Shown one piece after another: positions 28,699-39,624 of a stretch of DNA of 64,000 nt. The notes under the pieces are model-generated. The model had not been told where the DNA came from, did not search any database, and was given only the letters and a program-made list of their open reading frames with translations. Both the position numbers and the translations under genes were made by a program. The stretch spans positions 1-64,000 of the forward strand of contig NZ_VTKY01000002.1 in NCBI RefSeq assembly GCF_020514095.1, read 5' to 3'. How positions within the stretch are numbered: the stretch's first letter is position 1; the number at the start of each line of letters is the position of its first letter. This DNA comes from Synechococcus sp. MU1643. Lineage in GTDB: Bacteria > Cyanobacteriota > Cyanobacteriia > PCC-6307 > Cyanobiaceae.

Positions 28699-29717
28699 TT
28701 TTGAATCAACAATTCAGCGATCTGAACAGCGTTAAGCGCCGCTCCCTTGCGAATCTGATCACCACACAGCCAGAGCTCCATGGCATTGGGATCACTGATG
28801 TCCTGACGGATCCGTCCGATCGCCACCGGGTCACGACCGGTCACATCCGTCGGCATCGGGAAACGGTTCGCAGCCGGGTCGTCAATCAACTCAACACCGG
28901 GTGCAGCCGAAAGCAGCTCGCGCGCTTCAGCGACTGGGAAGGGGGTCTCGAACTCGATGTTTACCGCTTCGGAATGAGCCCGTAACACGGGCACCCGCAC
29001 GCAAGTGGCGGTGAAGCGCAGATCCGGAAGACCCATGATTTTGCGGGTCTCGTTCACCATCTTCATCTCCTCTTCGCAATAGCTGTTGTTCTGCAAGGGA
29101 GAGTTGTGGAGAAAGAGGTTGAAAGCCAGGGAGTAAGGCAGCACCTCTCCCTTGGGAGTTCCGCCGTCCAGCACCGTCTGCGAAAGACTTTTCAGCTCTT
29201 CCATGGCCCGGGCACCAGCACCACTGGCGGATTGGTACGTGCTCACAACCACCCGACGTATCGCCCGCTTCGCTGCCAGAGGAGCCAAAGCCAGGGTGAG
29301 CAGGATCGTGGTGCAATTCGGATTCGCAATCACTCCGTTGTGGGCGAAGGCTGCATCGGGATTGACCTCTGGCACCACCAGCGGCACACCATCCTCCATC
29401 CGGAAGGCACTGGAGTTATCCACCATCACCGCACCTGCAGCGGTGATTGCCTCGAGCCATTGCTTCGAAACAGAACCACCTGCCGACGCCAGCACCAGAT
29501 CGACCCCTTCAAAAGATTGGGCCGAGACCTCTTCCACCGTGAGGGTGCGGCCGTTCCAGGCTTGGGTCTGACCGGCCGAACGGGCCGACGCCAACAGCTT
29601 CAACTCACCAACGGGGAAATGGCGCTCCTCAAGCAGCAGCAGCAGTTCCTGGCCAACAGCACCGCTGGCACCCAGAACGGCAACGTTGAGAGGACGGTTG
29701 GGAAGGGTCGAAGACAA
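28695..29717 (-). CDS. asd: Aspartate-semialdehyde dehydrogenase
   Basis: Reduces aspartyl phosphate to the semialdehyde with NADPH, between LysC and DapA or homoserine synthesis. The 340 residues show the Rossmann motif [12 protein letters not shown], the NADPH-side SARSAGQ, and the catalytic Cys135 in NPNCTTILL; the later SYCEEEMKM and [13 protein letters not shown] segments contribute substrate-binding residues. First gene of the asd-dapA-rnj leftward unit, divergent from tig with about 155 bp between starts that must hold both promoters. Confidence 0.97.
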   Translation of the reverse strand: MSSTLPNRPLNVAVLGASGAVGQELLLLLEERHFPVGELKLLASARSAGQTQAWNGRTLTVEEVSAQSFEGVDLVLASAGGSVSKQWLEAITAAGAVMVDNSSAFRMEDGVPLVVPEVNPDAAFAHNGVIANPNCTTILLTLALAPLAAKRAIRRVVVSTYQSASGAGARAMEELKSLSQTVLDGGTPKGEVLPYSLAFNLFLHNSPLQNNSYCEEEMKMVNETRKIMGLPDLRFTATCVRVPVLRAHSEAVNIEFETPFPVAEARELLSAAPGVELIDDPAANRFPMPTDVTGRDPVAIGRIRQDISDPNAMELWLCGDQIRKGAALNAVQIAELLIQK

Positions 29718-29873
29718 GCGGTGGAGTGGACGATCTAAACGAAAAGCTGTCGTTTCTTGAAACCGACATCACTGCGCAGAGATCGTGATGCCGCGATGCG
29801 ACGAGCTCAGCTTACCGATCCAGCCTCGATTCACCCATTGCATAAAGTGCTGGGCTGCCCTTTCCCTTCCCCC

Positions 29874-31283
29874 ATGAGCGCTGCAGCCCTGAAGGTGACC
29901 ACCGAAGCCCGCCCCAGCAGCCGCCTGTCGGTGACGGTCACCGTTCCTGGGGAGCGCTGCAAGACAAGTTATGAAGACGCGATCACCAGCCTCAGCCGCA
30001 ACATCAACCTGCCGGGCTTCCGCAAGGGGAAAGTGCCGCGCACAGTGCTGGTACAGCAGCTGGGTGGCGTGCGGATCAAGGCCACGGCGCTGGAAAAGCT
30101 GATCGACAACGCCTGGCGCGACGCCATCAAGCAGGAATCACTGGAACCGATCAGCCAGCCCGAGCTGAGCAGTGGTTTCGACGGCCTGCTGGAGAGCTTT
30201 GAGCCTGGTAAAGAGCTCACTTTCACCCTGGAAGCCGATGTCGCTCCGACGCCGAAACTGAAGAGCACCAAGGGGCTGAAGGCGGAATTCGAAACCGTCT
30301 CCTATGACGCCTCCCGGGTCGATGCGATGCTCGAGGACTCCCGCAAGCAGATGGCCACGGTAGTTCCCGTGGAAGGTCGCGCTGCCAAGAACGGCGACAT
30401 CGCGGTGCTGGGCTTCAAAGGCACCTACAGCGATGACGGCAGCGAAATCGAGGGAGGCAGTGCCGATTCCATGGATGTCGACCTGGAGAACGGCCGGATG
30501 ATCCCTGGCTTCATCGAAGGGGTCATCGGCATGAAGGTCGGCGAGACCAAAGCCGTGGATTGCCAGTTCCCCGACGACTACCCAAAGGAGGACGCCCGCG
30601 GACGCAAGGCCGCCTTTGAGATCGAACTGAAAGACCTCAAAACCCGCGAACTGCCCGAGCTGGACGACGCCTTCGCCAAGCAGGCCAGCGAGCAGGAAAC
30701 ACTGGCGGACCTGCGCAAGGACTTGGAGCAGCGGCTCAAAGACGACGCGGAGCGCCATCAGACCAGCAACCGCCGCGATGCCCTCGTCGCCGCACTGGTG
30801 GAGCAGCTCGAGGTGGAATTGCCAGAAGCCCTGATCCAACAGGAAAGCCGCAACCTGCTGGAACAGACCGCAGCCCAGTTCGCCCAGCAGGGCATGGATG
30901 TGAAGTCACTCTTCACCCCCGATCTGGTGCGCAACCTGATGCAGAACTCACGTCCCGAGGCGGAAGAGCGTCTGCGCCGCAGTTTTGCCCTCACCGCCCT
31001 GGCCGAAGCGGAGGACATCAAGCTCGACGACAAGGACGTGGACGCCAAGATCAAGGAGGTGAAGAAAGAGCTCTCCGCCGACGCCAAGATCGATCCCGAG
31101 CGCCTGCGTCAAGCCGTGATGGATGACCTCATGCAGGATCATCTGATGGGCTGGCTCGAGGAGAACAGCACCCTCACCGAAAAGGCTCCGGCAGCTGACG
31201 ACAGCAAGGCTGAAGCCAAGAAAAAGCCCGCCACCAAGGAGACCTCCGCCGAGAGCAAGTCCAAGGCGGACGCCAAGGACTGA
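29874..31283 (+). CDS. tig: Trigger factor
   Basis: A ribosome-bound chaperone and prolyl isomerase that meets nascent chains at the exit tunnel. The ORF extends upstream, but the family start is ATG 29874 ([20 protein letters not shown]), giving 469 residues. The N-terminal ribosome-binding domain keeps the signature region around [12 protein letters not shown]. The FKBP domain lies at about 160-250 ([11 protein letters not shown]), followed by the long helical C-terminal arms, ending in a Lys/Ala-rich tail. It is followed by clpP and clpX in the classic tig-clpP-clpX order. Confidence 0.97.
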   Translation: MSAAALKVTTEARPSSRLSVTVTVPGERCKTSYEDAITSLSRNINLPGFRKGKVPRTVLVQQLGGVRIKATALEKLIDNAWRDAIKQESLEPISQPELSSGFDGLLESFEPGKELTFTLEADVAPTPKLKSTKGLKAEFETVSYDASRVDAMLEDSRKQMATVVPVEGRAAKNGDIAVLGFKGTYSDDGSEIEGGSADSMDVDLENGRMIPGFIEGVIGMKVGETKAVDCQFPDDYPKEDARGRKAAFEIELKDLKTRELPELDDAFAKQASEQETLADLRKDLEQRLKDDAERHQTSNRRDALVAALVEQLEVELPEALIQQESRNLLEQTAAQFAQQGMDVKSLFTPDLVRNLMQNSRPEAEERLRRSFALTALAEAEDIKLDDKDVDAKIKEVKKELSADAKIDPERLRQAVMDDLMQDHLMGWLEENSTLTEKAPAADDSKAEAKKKPATKETSAESKSKADAKD

Positions 31284-31326
31284 GCAACGCCCATAGATTG
31301 ACCGAACTTCACCGCATACCGATCGC

Positions 31327-32001
31327 GTGATCGACGCCCGTAGTCACCACCCCATCCAGAACCGCTGGCGGGCCGCCATGCCGGTCTCGGCACCGGGGCC
31401 ACTGCCCACGGTTGTTGAACAGTCCGGTCGCGGAGACCGTGCCTTCGACATCTACTCCCGCCTGCTACGAGAGCGAATCATCTTCCTGGGTACAGGTGTG
31501 GATGACGCCGTTGCCGATGCCCTTGTGGCGCAGATGCTGTTCCTCGAAGCCGAGGATCCTGAAAAGGACATTCAGATTTACATCAACTCACCGGGAGGGT
31601 CCGTCACCGCTGGCCTAGCGATCTACGACACGATGCAGCAGGTCGCCCCTGACGTGGTGACCATCTGCTATGGCCTCGCCGCCAGCATGGGTGCCTTTCT
31701 GCTCTCCGGGGGCACCAAGGGCAAGCGTCTCGCCTTGCCCAATGCCCGGATCATGATCCACCAACCCCTCGGTGGTGCCCAGGGCCAGGCAGTGGACATC
31801 GAGATTCAGGCGAAGGAGATCCTTTATCTCAAGGAAACCCTGAACGGGCTGATGGCGGACCACACCGGCCAGCCGCTCGACAAGATCTCGGAAGACACCG
31901 ACCGCGACTACTTCCTTTCTCCGGCAGAAGCGGTTGAATATGGCCTGATCGATCGAGTGGTGGACAGTTCCGAGGACGGAGGAATCATTACGGAAGGCTG
32001 A
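31327..32001 (+). CDS. clpP: ATP-dependent Clp protease proteolytic subunit
   Basis: The serine protease chamber subunit that works with ClpX or ClpC. The 224 residues include the catalytic triad Ser120 (GLAASMGAF), His145 (MIHQPLGG) and Asp194 (TDRDYFLS), so it is an active ClpP and not a ClpR. The GTG at 31327 gives an N-terminal extension before [18 protein letters not shown] 31378 is the alternative start. It lies between tig and clpX (90 bp), which suggests it pairs with ClpX. Cyanobacteria have several ClpP paralogues; this resembles the clpX-linked one often numbered ClpP2 or ClpP3. Confidence 0.96.
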   Translation: MIDARSHHPIQNRWRAAMPVSAPGPLPTVVEQSGRGDRAFDIYSRLLRERIIFLGTGVDDAVADALVAQMLFLEAEDPEKDIQIYINSPGGSVTAGLAIYDTMQQVAPDVVTICYGLAASMGAFLLSGGTKGKRLALPNARIMIHQPLGGAQGQAVDIEIQAKEILYLKETLNGLMADHTGQPLDKISEDTDRDYFLSPAEAVEYGLIDRVVDSSEDGGIITEG

Positions 32002-32091
32002 CAGACGCCCTTCCGTTCTCGATCCTGTGTGTTCAGGGAGACCCCATCGGTTGATTCCTGAGTTTTTCTCCTGTGTGGTGCCCAGCGTTCG

Positions 32092-33441
32092 ATGGCCAAG
32101 TTCGACGCCCATCTGAAGTGCTCGTTCTGTGGGAAATCCCAGGATCAAGTGCGCAAGTTGATAGCCGGACCCGGCGTTTACATCTGCGACGAATGCATCG
32201 ATCTCTGCAACGAGATCCTGGATGAGGAGCTGGTGGATGGCCAGGGCAACCCACGCCACAGCCATGAACCGAGCCGCAAGGCGACACCGGCTGCTCGCAA
32301 GAGCAGCAAACCGGCCCCGACCCTGGCCTCCATTCCCCGGCCCCAGGACATCAAAAGCTTCCTGGATCAGCAAGTGGTCGGCCAGGACTCCGCAAAGAAG
32401 GTGATGTCGGTGGCGGTCTACAACCACTACAAACGTCTGGCCTGGCAGGGAGATGGCAACGGTGAGACCGAAGAAACCGCCACCCGCCTGCACAAGAGCA
32501 ACATCCTGCTGATTGGACCCACCGGCTGCGGCAAGACGCTGTTGGCACAGACCCTGGCGGAGATGCTGGATGTGCCCTTCGCCGTGGCCGATGCCACCAC
32601 CCTCACCGAGGCGGGTTATGTGGGTGAGGACGTGGAAAACATTCTGCTGCGGTTGCTGCAGAAAGCCGACATGGATGTGGACCAGGCCCAGCGGGGCATC
32701 ATCTACATCGATGAGATCGACAAAATCGCCCGCAAGAGCGAAAACCCTTCGATTACAAGGGATGTATCCGGCGAAGGTGTGCAGCAGGCACTGCTGAAAA
32801 TGCTCGAGGGCACGGTTGCCAACGTGCCACCCCAGGGAGGCCGTAAGCACCCCTATCAGGACTGCATCCAGATCGACACCAGCCAGATCCTGTTCATCTG
32901 CGGTGGTGCCTTCGTCGGCCTGGAAGACGTGGTGCAGAAACGTATGGGGCGCAATGCAATCGGCTTCATGCCCAGCGACGGCCGTGGACGCAGCCGCGCC
33001 AACCGCGACCTTCAGGCCGCCCAGGTGCTACGGCACCTGGAGCCGGATGATTTGGTGCGCTATGGCCTGATCCCCGAATTCATCGGCCGGATGCCAGTGA
33101 GTGCCGTGCTGGAACCCCTGGACGAAAGCGCCCTGCAATCGATCCTCACCGAGCCTCGCGATGCCCTAGTGAAGCAGTTCCGCACCCTGCTGAGCATGGA
33201 CAACGTGCAACTGCAGTTCGCCGATGACGCCATAGAAGCGATCGCCCAGGAGGCACACCGACGCAAGACCGGTGCCCGCGCCCTGCGCGGCATCGTTGAG
33301 GAACTGATGCTGGATCTGATGTACGACCTCCCCTCGCAGACATCGGTGAAGGAGTTCACCGTTACCCGAGCGATGGTGGAGGAACACACGGGCGGGAAGG
33401 TGCTCCCCCTGCCTGGCACGGACCAACAGAAGACCGCCTGA
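32092..33441 (+). CDS. clpX: ATP-dependent Clp protease ATP-binding subunit ClpX
   Basis: An AAA+ unfoldase that feeds substrates to ClpP. The N-terminal zinc finger has Cys10, Cys13, Cys32 and Cys35 (CSFCG...CDECIDLC). Walker A GPTGCGKT is near residue 142, then GYVGEDVEN, Walker [12 protein letters not shown], pore and sensor motifs, and [13 protein letters not shown] ClpP-docking loop of the IGF type appears as AIGFMP. Length 449 residues. The LRAT-like gene begins 4 bp after its stop, which suggests coupling. Confidence 0.97.
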   Translation: MAKFDAHLKCSFCGKSQDQVRKLIAGPGVYICDECIDLCNEILDEELVDGQGNPRHSHEPSRKATPAARKSSKPAPTLASIPRPQDIKSFLDQQVVGQDSAKKVMSVAVYNHYKRLAWQGDGNGETEETATRLHKSNILLIGPTGCGKTLLAQTLAEMLDVPFAVADATTLTEAGYVGEDVENILLRLLQKADMDVDQAQRGIIYIDEIDKIARKSENPSITRDVSGEGVQQALLKMLEGTVANVPPQGGRKHPYQDCIQIDTSQILFICGGAFVGLEDVVQKRMGRNAIGFMPSDGRGRSRANRDLQAAQVLRHLEPDDLVRYGLIPEFIGRMPVSAVLEPLDESALQSILTEPRDALVKQFRTLLSMDNVQLQFADDAIEAIAQEAHRRKTGARALRGIVEELMLDLMYDLPSQTSVKEFTVTRAMVEEHTGGKVLPLPGTDQQKTA

Positions 33442-33445
33442 AGCC

Positions 33446-34084
33446 TTGGCTGCCGCTGAACACCTGGAGGTGCCGCGTCAGCACGGCCTGTTCAACCACC
33501 ACGGCATCGACCTCGGCGACGGCAGCGTTGCCCATTATCTGGAAGGACGTGAAATCCTGCGCAGCCCCTTGGAAGAATTCAGCCAGGGGCAACCGCTACA
33601 GGTGATCAACTACGCCGAAGCTTCTCCAGTGGGTGTGACCCTGCGGCGGGCTATGGGACGCCTGGGTGAACAGGACTACAACCTGCTGTTCAACAACTGC
33701 GAGCACTTCGCCACCTGGTGCAAAACCGGACGTCATCGCAGCGGCCAAGTGGACTCCGTGCTGGAGCGAGCGCGCAACTGGAGCGGGTTGATGCCATCAG
33801 CCCTGATGAAGGGACTGGAACTCCTTGTGCAACGGGGCCTGCTCGATGACGATGCCCGCTCGATGGCCAAGCGTGGGGTGGAGAAGCTGGAACGCTTGCG
33901 CCTCTCGCTGCTGCGCAAATTGGAAGGCCTCCTGGAACAGGCCGGAAAAGGACCCGATCGCCGGCTGTTGCTAACGGGCCAGAGCCTGGCCGATGAACTG
34001 GCCGCCGTCGAAGACCTGAAACATCGGATTGATGCCCTGCTGGAACAGCCTCCCGCCCTTCCAAGCTCGGAATCCTCTGAGTAA
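33446..34084 (+). CDS. LRAT/NlpC-P60-like thiol acyltransferase or peptidase family protein
   Basis: A 212-residue protein starting at TTG 33446, 4 bp after the clpX stop. Residues about 6-100 match the lecithin:retinol acyltransferase fold (a permuted NlpC/P60 domain): His18/His19 in FNHHGIDLGDG, His30 in VAHYLEG, and the catalytic Cys85 in NNCEHFATWCKTG. The remainder (about 100-212) is a charged helical region with no motif I recognise. Family members are acyltransferases, phospholipases or peptidases acting through a Cys-His pair. There is no signal peptide or membrane helix. Placement between clpX and dnaX suggests co-expression with housekeeping genes. The start is uncertain because no ATG is available. 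Confidence 0.75.
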   Translation: MAAAEHLEVPRQHGLFNHHGIDLGDGSVAHYLEGREILRSPLEEFSQGQPLQVINYAEASPVGVTLRRAMGRLGEQDYNLLFNNCEHFATWCKTGRHRSGQVDSVLERARNWSGLMPSALMKGLELLVQRGLLDDDARSMAKRGVEKLERLRLSLLRKLEGLLEQAGKGPDRRLLLTGQSLADELAAVEDLKHRIDALLEQPPALPSSESSE

Positions 34085-34107
34085 TCTCCTTTCAACGCTC
34101 GCGGCGC

Positions 34108-35997
34108 ATGAGTTCGGCCTACAAGCCGCTGCATCACAAATACAGGCCCCAGCGCTTTGATCAGCTGGTGGGGCAGGAGGCGATTGTCGCCACCCTCGGC
34201 CACGCCCTCACCAGCAATCGGATTGCTCCGGCGTACCTGTTCAGTGGACCCCGTGGCACCGGCAAAACCTCCAGCGCCCGCATCCTGGCCCGCTCGCTCA
34301 ATTGCCTGAACAGCGAGGGGCCGACACCGGAACCCTGCGGAACTTGCGAGCTTTGCACAACGATTGCTGCCGGCACAGCCCTGGATGTGATCGAGATCGA
34401 CGCCGCTTCCAACACCGGCGTCGACAACATTCGCGAACTGATCGAACGCTCGCGCTTCGCACCGGTGCAGGCCCGCTGGAAGGTGTACGTGGTGGACGAG
34501 TGCCACATGCTCTCCACCGCAGCGTTCAACGCCCTTCTGAAAACCCTCGAAGAACCACCACCACAGGTGGTGTTCGTCCTAGCCACCACCGACCCGCAAC
34601 GGGTGCTGCCGACAATCCTCAGCCGTTGCCAACGCTTTGATTTCCGGCGCATTCCGCTCGATGCCCTCAACACTCATCTGAGTTGGATCGCTGAACAGGA
34701 AGCGATCAACATCAAACCTGAAGCCATTCATGTGGTAGCCCAGCGATCCCAGGGAGGCCTGCGGGACGCTGAAAGCCTGCTGGATCAGCTGAGTCTGTTG
34801 CCACCACCGATCGAAGCCGCTGCGGTGTGGGATCTACTGGGGGCCGTGCCCGAACAAGAGCTGCTGGAGCTGGTGGGGGCGATGAGCAGCGCCGAACCGG
34901 TGCAACTGCTGGAGGCCACCCGTAACCTGCTGGACCTAGGTCGGGATCCCGGGGCCGTACTGCAGGGTCTAGCCGGGATGCTGCGGGATCTGGTGTTGAT
35001 GGCCGCCGCTCCAGACCGAATGGAGCTCACCAGCGTTTCACCCCAGTTCCGCGATCAGCTGCCCGCCCTCGCGAAAGCCATCGGCAGGGCCCGCTTGCTG
35101 CAATGGCAGGCCCAGCTGCGCGGCACCGAGCAACAACTGCGCCAAAGCGTGCAGCCGCGCTTGTGGCTGGAAGTTCTGCTCTTGGGGTTGCTGGCGGAAG
35201 CGGTGGCGGCTCAACCCACAGAGGCAGCCCCAGTCTCAAGACAACCAACGAGAACGCAACCGGCAGCAGCAAGCCCACCGACAACGCAACTTGCCCCTCC
35301 TGCTCCCACTCCTTCCGCCACAGCCCCTGCAGCAGCCCCTGCAATCGAGGCGCCCACCCCCAGCCCGATACCTGCGCCATCACCGGAACTGCCGACAGTC
35401 TCCACCCCTGCCCCAGCAACCAGCACCAACCTGCCCGAGCTATGGCAACAGATCCTGGGCAGTCTCGAACTGCCCTCCACCCGGATGCTGCTGTCGCAGC
35501 AGGCCCAACTGGTGCGCCTGGATGCCAACCGCGCCGTCGTGCAGGTGGCAGGCAACTGGATGGGGATGGTGCAGAGCCGGGCATCCCTGCTGGAACAGGC
35601 CGTGGCCAAAGCGCTTGGAGGCTCCAGGCAGCTGGTGCTGGAGGCCAGCAACAGCGCCATGCCACCTCCGCTGGCAACAACCCAGGTCACAACGCCATTA
35701 ATTACTCCACCGACCACACCCCCACCGATCGCACCGGCCATCGCAACAGCCCCGGTCGCAACAGCCTCAGCTGCAGTCCAGCCCCCAACTCCGGCGCCCT
35801 CAGCAACGCCAACGCCAGCTCCAGTGCCAGCGCCAGAACTCCCGCAGACCCAAGCCAAACAGTTGGAGGCCAACCCGGCACCTGCAACAGCAGAATCAAG
35901 GGTTCAACCCAGTCCTTCCTCAGGCCTGGATCGTCAAGCCCGCAACCTGGCGGACTTCTTTAACGGTCAGGTGCTCGACGTTGATGACGTCAACTAA
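34108..35997 (+). CDS. dnaX: DNA polymerase III subunits gamma and tau
   Basis: The AAA+ motor of the sliding-clamp loader. Of 629 residues, the first about 370 form domains I-III with Walker A GPRGTGKTS, a Cys zinc site (CLNSEG...CGTCELC), Walker B VVDECHM, and sensor LSRCQRFDF. The rest is mostly Pro/Ala/Thr-rich linker, interrupted by a folded patch (LPELWQQILGSLELPSTRML to SRQLVLEAS, about 440-515). No intein is present, unlike in some cyanobacteria. I could not identify a programmed frameshift site. It ends 53 bp from a convergent glycosyltransferase. Confidence 0.95.
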   Translation: MSSAYKPLHHKYRPQRFDQLVGQEAIVATLGHALTSNRIAPAYLFSGPRGTGKTSSARILARSLNCLNSEGPTPEPCGTCELCTTIAAGTALDVIEIDAASNTGVDNIRELIERSRFAPVQARWKVYVVDECHMLSTAAFNALLKTLEEPPPQVVFVLATTDPQRVLPTILSRCQRFDFRRIPLDALNTHLSWIAEQEAINIKPEAIHVVAQRSQGGLRDAESLLDQLSLLPPPIEAAAVWDLLGAVPEQELLELVGAMSSAEPVQLLEATRNLLDLGRDPGAVLQGLAGMLRDLVLMAAAPDRMELTSVSPQFRDQLPALAKAIGRARLLQWQAQLRGTEQQLRQSVQPRLWLEVLLLGLLAEAVAAQPTEAAPVSRQPTRTQPAAASPPTTQLAPPAPTPSATAPAAAPAIEAPTPSPIPAPSPELPTVSTPAPATSTNLPELWQQILGSLELPSTRMLLSQQAQLVRLDANRAVVQVAGNWMGMVQSRASLLEQAVAKALGGSRQLVLEASNSAMPPPLATTQVTTPLITPPTTPPPIAPAIATAPVATASAAVQPPTPAPSATPTPAPVPAPELPQTQAKQLEANPAPATAESRVQPSPSSGLDRQARNLADFFNGQVLDVDDVN

Positions 35998-36050
35998 GTG
36001 AACTTTGAGACGTAACCCCTCCCCGGTATGCCATCCAACAGGCAACGACC

Positions 36051-37370
36051 TCAGGCCTGAGCCGGATGCTCATTACCATGACTGGTTTTGGCCCAGACCA
36101 AACGTTTAGGGAGCATTGACATTCGCAGCGTCACCCAGGGAATCACCACAAACCAGTGACCTAGATAGGCAATCGCCACAAGGAGATTGGCCAGGCTCGC
36201 TGAAGGGATATCCGGCCCCTCGCTGCCACCGCGACAGCCGCGCCAATAGGCCAGACCCGAAACGCTGAAGGCCACCACAGACAAGGGCCAGTAGACCGGC
36301 ACGCTTCGGGTGATCAGAGCCGTGCTCAGATCAGCGAAGGACACAACCGGCAGGGCGTACTGGAGCAGAAAAAAGACCGTCAGATCCCAACGTTGGCGAA
36401 GACTGAGCTGGGCCGACGTCAGCACCGACCAGTAATCAAAGAAGCGCTGCAATCCGCCTTCCGCCCAGCGCTGCCGTTGTTTCCACAGGGCCTGGAAACC
36501 AGGAACCGCCTCTTCTTGAACCGGAGGGTCCCACAACAATCCCACCAAGGCCCCATTGGTCAGCAGGCGGAAGCTGAGATCTAGGTCATCGGTGACGGTG
36601 TCTTCGTTGAAACCGCCACTGGACTCGAGCACCGAGCGATTGATCAGCTGTCCGTTCCCCCGCAGCTCCGCCACCCCTCCATTGGCCAGTCGGCCCGACT
36701 GGATCACCGCATCCAGAGCCATCTCCATCGCTTGGGATCGGGTCAACCAATTGCGATCGGCATCCATCACAGCCTTGCGCAGCTGCACCGCCGACCAGCC
36801 ACCCTCCAGGGCGTAGGGAACAAGACGCTCGAGCAAGTCGTCCTGCAACTGGGCATCTGCATCAAGCACTAACAGCCACTCACCCTTAAGTCGATCCAAG
36901 GCGGTGTTGAGCGCACCCGACTTGCCACCACCAGCATTGCGCTGGCGATGGATGACATTCAGTTCAGGGTGCTGGGTGGCCAGATCGTCCAGCAACTCAG
37001 AGGTCCGATCAAGACTGCCGTCGTCGATCACCCAGGTAGTGAGCTGTCCGGATGGATAACGCAGCGAAGTGAGACGTTCCACCAGACGCGGCACCACCGC
37101 CTCTTCGTCGCGGGCGGCCACCACCACATCAAGGCTGGGAAGCTTCGCCGGATCCATCGCCGGCACGGAATCCGCTGACCCACGCACCAGCTGCCCGCGC
37201 ATGACGGAACGCAGCCCATATCCCCCCAGCATCAAGGCAAGGCTGATGGCTGGCCAGAGCGAACGGGCTGAGTCCAGCCAGTGGGGAGCAGCGCCAGCAC
37301 ATCCGCAGGCGAACAGGAAAGCTGCCGACTTCACCCGACGGTGATCACCCGATGTGGCGTTCGAGCTCAT
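36051..37370 (-). CDS. Membrane-bound family 2 glycosyltransferase (processive, BcsA-like)
   Basis: A 439-residue enzyme with an N-terminal hydrophobic segment (about 35-60), a GT2 catalytic domain with VVVAARDEEAVVPRLVERL, WVIDDGSLDRT, the DxD site in LVLDADAQ, the catalytic TDDLDLSFRL and the acceptor motif RQRWAEGG, then two or three C-terminal membrane helices. This arrangement matches processive or polyprenyl-linked beta-glycosyltransferases such as those making cellulose, N-acetylglucosamine polymers or glycolipids. The product is not predictable. It lies downstream of a SpoIID-like lipoprotein on the same strand (24 bp). Confidence 0.88.
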   Translation of the reverse strand: MSSNATSGDHRRVKSAAFLFACGCAGAAPHWLDSARSLWPAISLALMLGGYGLRSVMRGQLVRGSADSVPAMDPAKLPSLDVVVAARDEEAVVPRLVERLTSLRYPSGQLTTWVIDDGSLDRTSELLDDLATQHPELNVIHRQRNAGGGKSGALNTALDRLKGEWLLVLDADAQLQDDLLERLVPYALEGGWSAVQLRKAVMDADRNWLTRSQAMEMALDAVIQSGRLANGGVAELRGNGQLINRSVLESSGGFNEDTVTDDLDLSFRLLTNGALVGLLWDPPVQEEAVPGFQALWKQRQRWAEGGLQRFFDYWSVLTSAQLSLRQRWDLTVFFLLQYALPVVSFADLSTALITRSVPVYWPLSVVAFSVSGLAYWRGCRGGSEGPDIPSASLANLLVAIAYLGHWFVVIPWVTLRMSMLPKRLVWAKTSHGNEHPAQA

Positions 37371-37394
37371 CCAGCTGCCCAGGTGGGGAGGACT

Positions 37395-38954
37395 TTAAGG
37401 GGAGTGCATTGGTGTTGAGTGTGGGCCGTAGACAGTCCCTGGGTAGTAATGGCTCAGGATCCGCTCCACGGGCCAGCCACGCAAGGCCAGATCGATAGCC
37501 CCAGCCTGTGACAAACCAGCTCCATGGCCGAAGCCACCACCCTGCACCAGCCAGCTTTCAATCCCCTGAGGCTCCAACACGAACAGAGTGCTTGGAAGTG
37601 TGCGTAAGGTGCGCCGGATTGCATCCAATTTGAGAGTAACCGGAGCGGCGGCGCCGTTCCCTGAAATCTGCAGAGCCAGTACCCGGCCGCTAGCGCCCCG
37701 CTCAAGCACCTTCAACCGCAAAGGAGAAATCAGCGGGTCTGCGGCTGCTCCAAGTGCTTGGCGCAAGGCCGGAGCGGAGAGTGTTCGCGTCCAGCGGAAG
37801 CGGGGGTGCCGCTGGCCATAGGCCCCGTCGCGATCCGCCAGCAACGCTTGCACCGCCTGGCGCTTCTGCAGGGGCAAGGAATGACGGCTGCTCCAGCCCT
37901 CGTCCCCATCCGGTTCCGGACGCAAATAAATGGTCGGCTGCATGGCCCAGGCTTCTGGCCCGGCGGCCATCACCCCGCCATTGGTGGCGTGATAGACCGC
38001 GCTGATTGGCTGGTTGTTCAGGCTGAGCAATTTGCCCTGCGTGGCTGCAATCGCCTCGCGCACAGCAGCTCCCGCATGGCGGGGATCGCTATAGACCTGA
38101 CACTGCGTGTCGCTGCAAAGGTGATAGCCATCGATGCTGAAGCGATGGCTATTGGCCAAAGCCCAAGTGCGTGCCAGAACGGTCTGAGCCTGCAACGCCG
38201 CCATCGGCGAACCGGGACCGATCTCATGGGGCACCACCCCCTCGAGGTAGCGCTCCACCGGCATCTGCTCCACAAGGGTCCAACTGCCATAAGCATCGCG
38301 TTGCAAGCGGAAGGGCCCCTCAAAGCGTCCACCCGCCCAGAGCAGCCCATCCGAGGCCTCAATCAAGACAGACCCTTGCAGGGGGCGTCCACCCTCCGGC
38401 GTCTGCAACACCGGTTCGACGGTGTTAGTGAGGGTGCCTTGCCAATCACGCACGGCCAAACCCTCCGGCAAAGGCGAACCCTCCGGCGCCCAAACCTCCC
38501 ATTCCTTGGGATGGGCCACCTCGGCCGCAACCCCAAGAGCACCCCAACGGGAGGCGACACGATCGGCCGATTCAAAGCTGGCGTAGGGACCTGCGATCCG
38601 GCGAGCCAACTTCAGCGGACGGGCCAAAGGAACTCTTTGCCAGGTGATCACGAAACCCGAACCACTGCCTAACTCCCCAGTGGCGTCGCGAAGGCTGAGT
38701 GATCCAGCAAAGGCACGGAGATTTAAGGGAGCGGCGGTTTCCGTGGCACCGAGGTGATCCTCCAAAGCCACCCAGAGCTCAGGCTCAAGACCATCAACCG
38801 GCGGTGGTTCATCGACGGAACGGTGAGTCACCCGTTGAACCGGTTCCACCACAGCGGGCTTAGTCGAAGCATTTTGCAGAGCATCAACCGGCTCGCGGGC
38901 GCGGCAGCCCAGACCCATGCAAAGCAGCAATGTGAGCGTCAGGAGCCGAATCAT
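37395..38954 (-). CDS. SpoIID/LytB-domain lipoprotein (putative glycan strand hydrolase)
   Basis: A 519-residue exported protein. The N-terminus [17 protein letters not shown] is a lipoprotein signal with lipid attachment at Cys17. The C-terminal half has the SpoIID hallmarks: [42 protein letters not shown], and the late [20 protein letters not shown] followed by ILSHYYPGT. SpoIID proteins are lytic transglycosylases that trim denuded peptidoglycan; in non-sporulating cyanobacteria the role is probably septal or general wall remodelling. It diverges from rpmI, with about 57 bp between the starts. Confidence 0.88.
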   Translation of the reverse strand: MIRLLTLTLLLCMGLGCRAREPVDALQNASTKPAVVEPVQRVTHRSVDEPPPVDGLEPELWVALEDHLGATETAAPLNLRAFAGSLSLRDATGELGSGSGFVITWQRVPLARPLKLARRIAGPYASFESADRVASRWGALGVAAEVAHPKEWEVWAPEGSPLPEGLAVRDWQGTLTNTVEPVLQTPEGGRPLQGSVLIEASDGLLWAGGRFEGPFRLQRDAYGSWTLVEQMPVERYLEGVVPHEIGPGSPMAALQAQTVLARTWALANSHRFSIDGYHLCSDTQCQVYSDPRHAGAAVREAIAATQGKLLSLNNQPISAVYHATNGGVMAAGPEAWAMQPTIYLRPEPDGDEGWSSRHSLPLQKRQAVQALLADRDGAYGQRHPRFRWTRTLSAPALRQALGAAADPLISPLRLKVLERGASGRVLALQISGNGAAAPVTLKLDAIRRTLRTLPSTLFVLEPQGIESWLVQGGGFGHGAGLSQAGAIDLALRGWPVERILSHYYPGTVYGPHSTPMHSP

Positions 38955-39011
38955 TCAGCAGGGGGCACGTCGGGACGTATTGTTGACGTTTGTGTCCGAA
39001 CGAGCAGACCA

Positions 39012-39209
39012 ATGCCCAAGCTGAAGACCCGCAAAGCTGCCGCAAAGCGGTTCAAGGCAACCGGCACTGGCAAATTTCTGCGTCGTCGCGCTTTCCGGAA
39101 CCACCTGCTGGACCACAAAACCCCCAAGCAGAAGCGTCATCTGGCCACCAAGGCCGTGGTGGACCGCACCGATGAGGAGCGCGTGACCCTGATGATGCCC
39201 TACGCCTGA
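39012..39209 (+). CDS. rpmI: Ribosomal protein bL35
   Basis: The 65-residue large-subunit protein starts at ATG 39012: [20 protein letters not shown] and on, a highly basic protein with the conserved [19 protein letters not shown] region. The ORF is open upstream, but the bL35 N-terminus is unmistakable. rplT follows 56 bp downstream, the standard rpmI-rplT pair. infC is not adjacent in this window. Confidence 0.97.
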   Translation: MPKLKTRKAAAKRFKATGTGKFLRRRAFRNHLLDHKTPKQKRHLATKAVVDRTDEERVTLMMPYA

Positions 39210-39265
39210 GCACAGCTGCTCAGACGAGACCGTTCAACAAGACCTGATCCAACCCTTCCAACCTC

Positions 39266-39613
39266 ATGGCCCGCGTCAAGAGAGGCAACGTCGCCCGTAA
39301 ACGCCGCAACAAGATCCTGCGGCTGGCCCGTGGCTTCCGTGGTGGCAACGGAACCCTGTTCCGTACAGCAAACCAGCGGGTGATGAAAGCCCTCTGCAAT
39401 GCGTACCGCGATCGTCGTCGTCGCAAGCGGGATTTCCGTCGCCTTTGGATTGCACGCATCAACGCTGCTGCCCGCCTGAATGGTGTGAGCTACAGCCGTC
39501 TGATGGGCGGCCTCAAAAAGGCAGATGTGCGGCTGAATCGCAAGATGCTGGCTCAACTGGCGGTCGTTGACCCCGGCAGCTTCACCAATGTCGTGACTGC
39601 AGCCAAGAGCTGA
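39266..39613 (+). CDS. rplT: Ribosomal protein bL20
   Basis: A 115-residue 23S rRNA-binding protein needed early in 50S assembly. It begins [20 protein letters not shown] with the very basic N-terminal extension and has the core [20 protein letters not shown] and [19 protein letters not shown]. Normal length. Co-oriented with rpmI upstream and a TPR gene 11 bp downstream. I looked for, but could not establish, a bL20-type autoregulatory pseudoknot upstream. Confidence 0.98.
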   Translation: MARVKRGNVARKRRNKILRLARGFRGGNGTLFRTANQRVMKALCNAYRDRRRRKRDFRRLWIARINAAARLNGVSYSRLMGGLKKADVRLNRKMLAQLAVVDPGSFTNVVTAAKS

Positions 39614-39624
39614 ATTTTCAAACC

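Noticed and set aside
31615-32850. 411-aa minus-strand ORF across clpP and clpX
   Set aside because: It spans two well-supported genes in antisense and has no recognisable motif.
34108-35997. Intein in dnaX
   Set aside because: The clamp-loader motifs run uninterrupted and the length is normal for an intein-free dnaX with a long linker.
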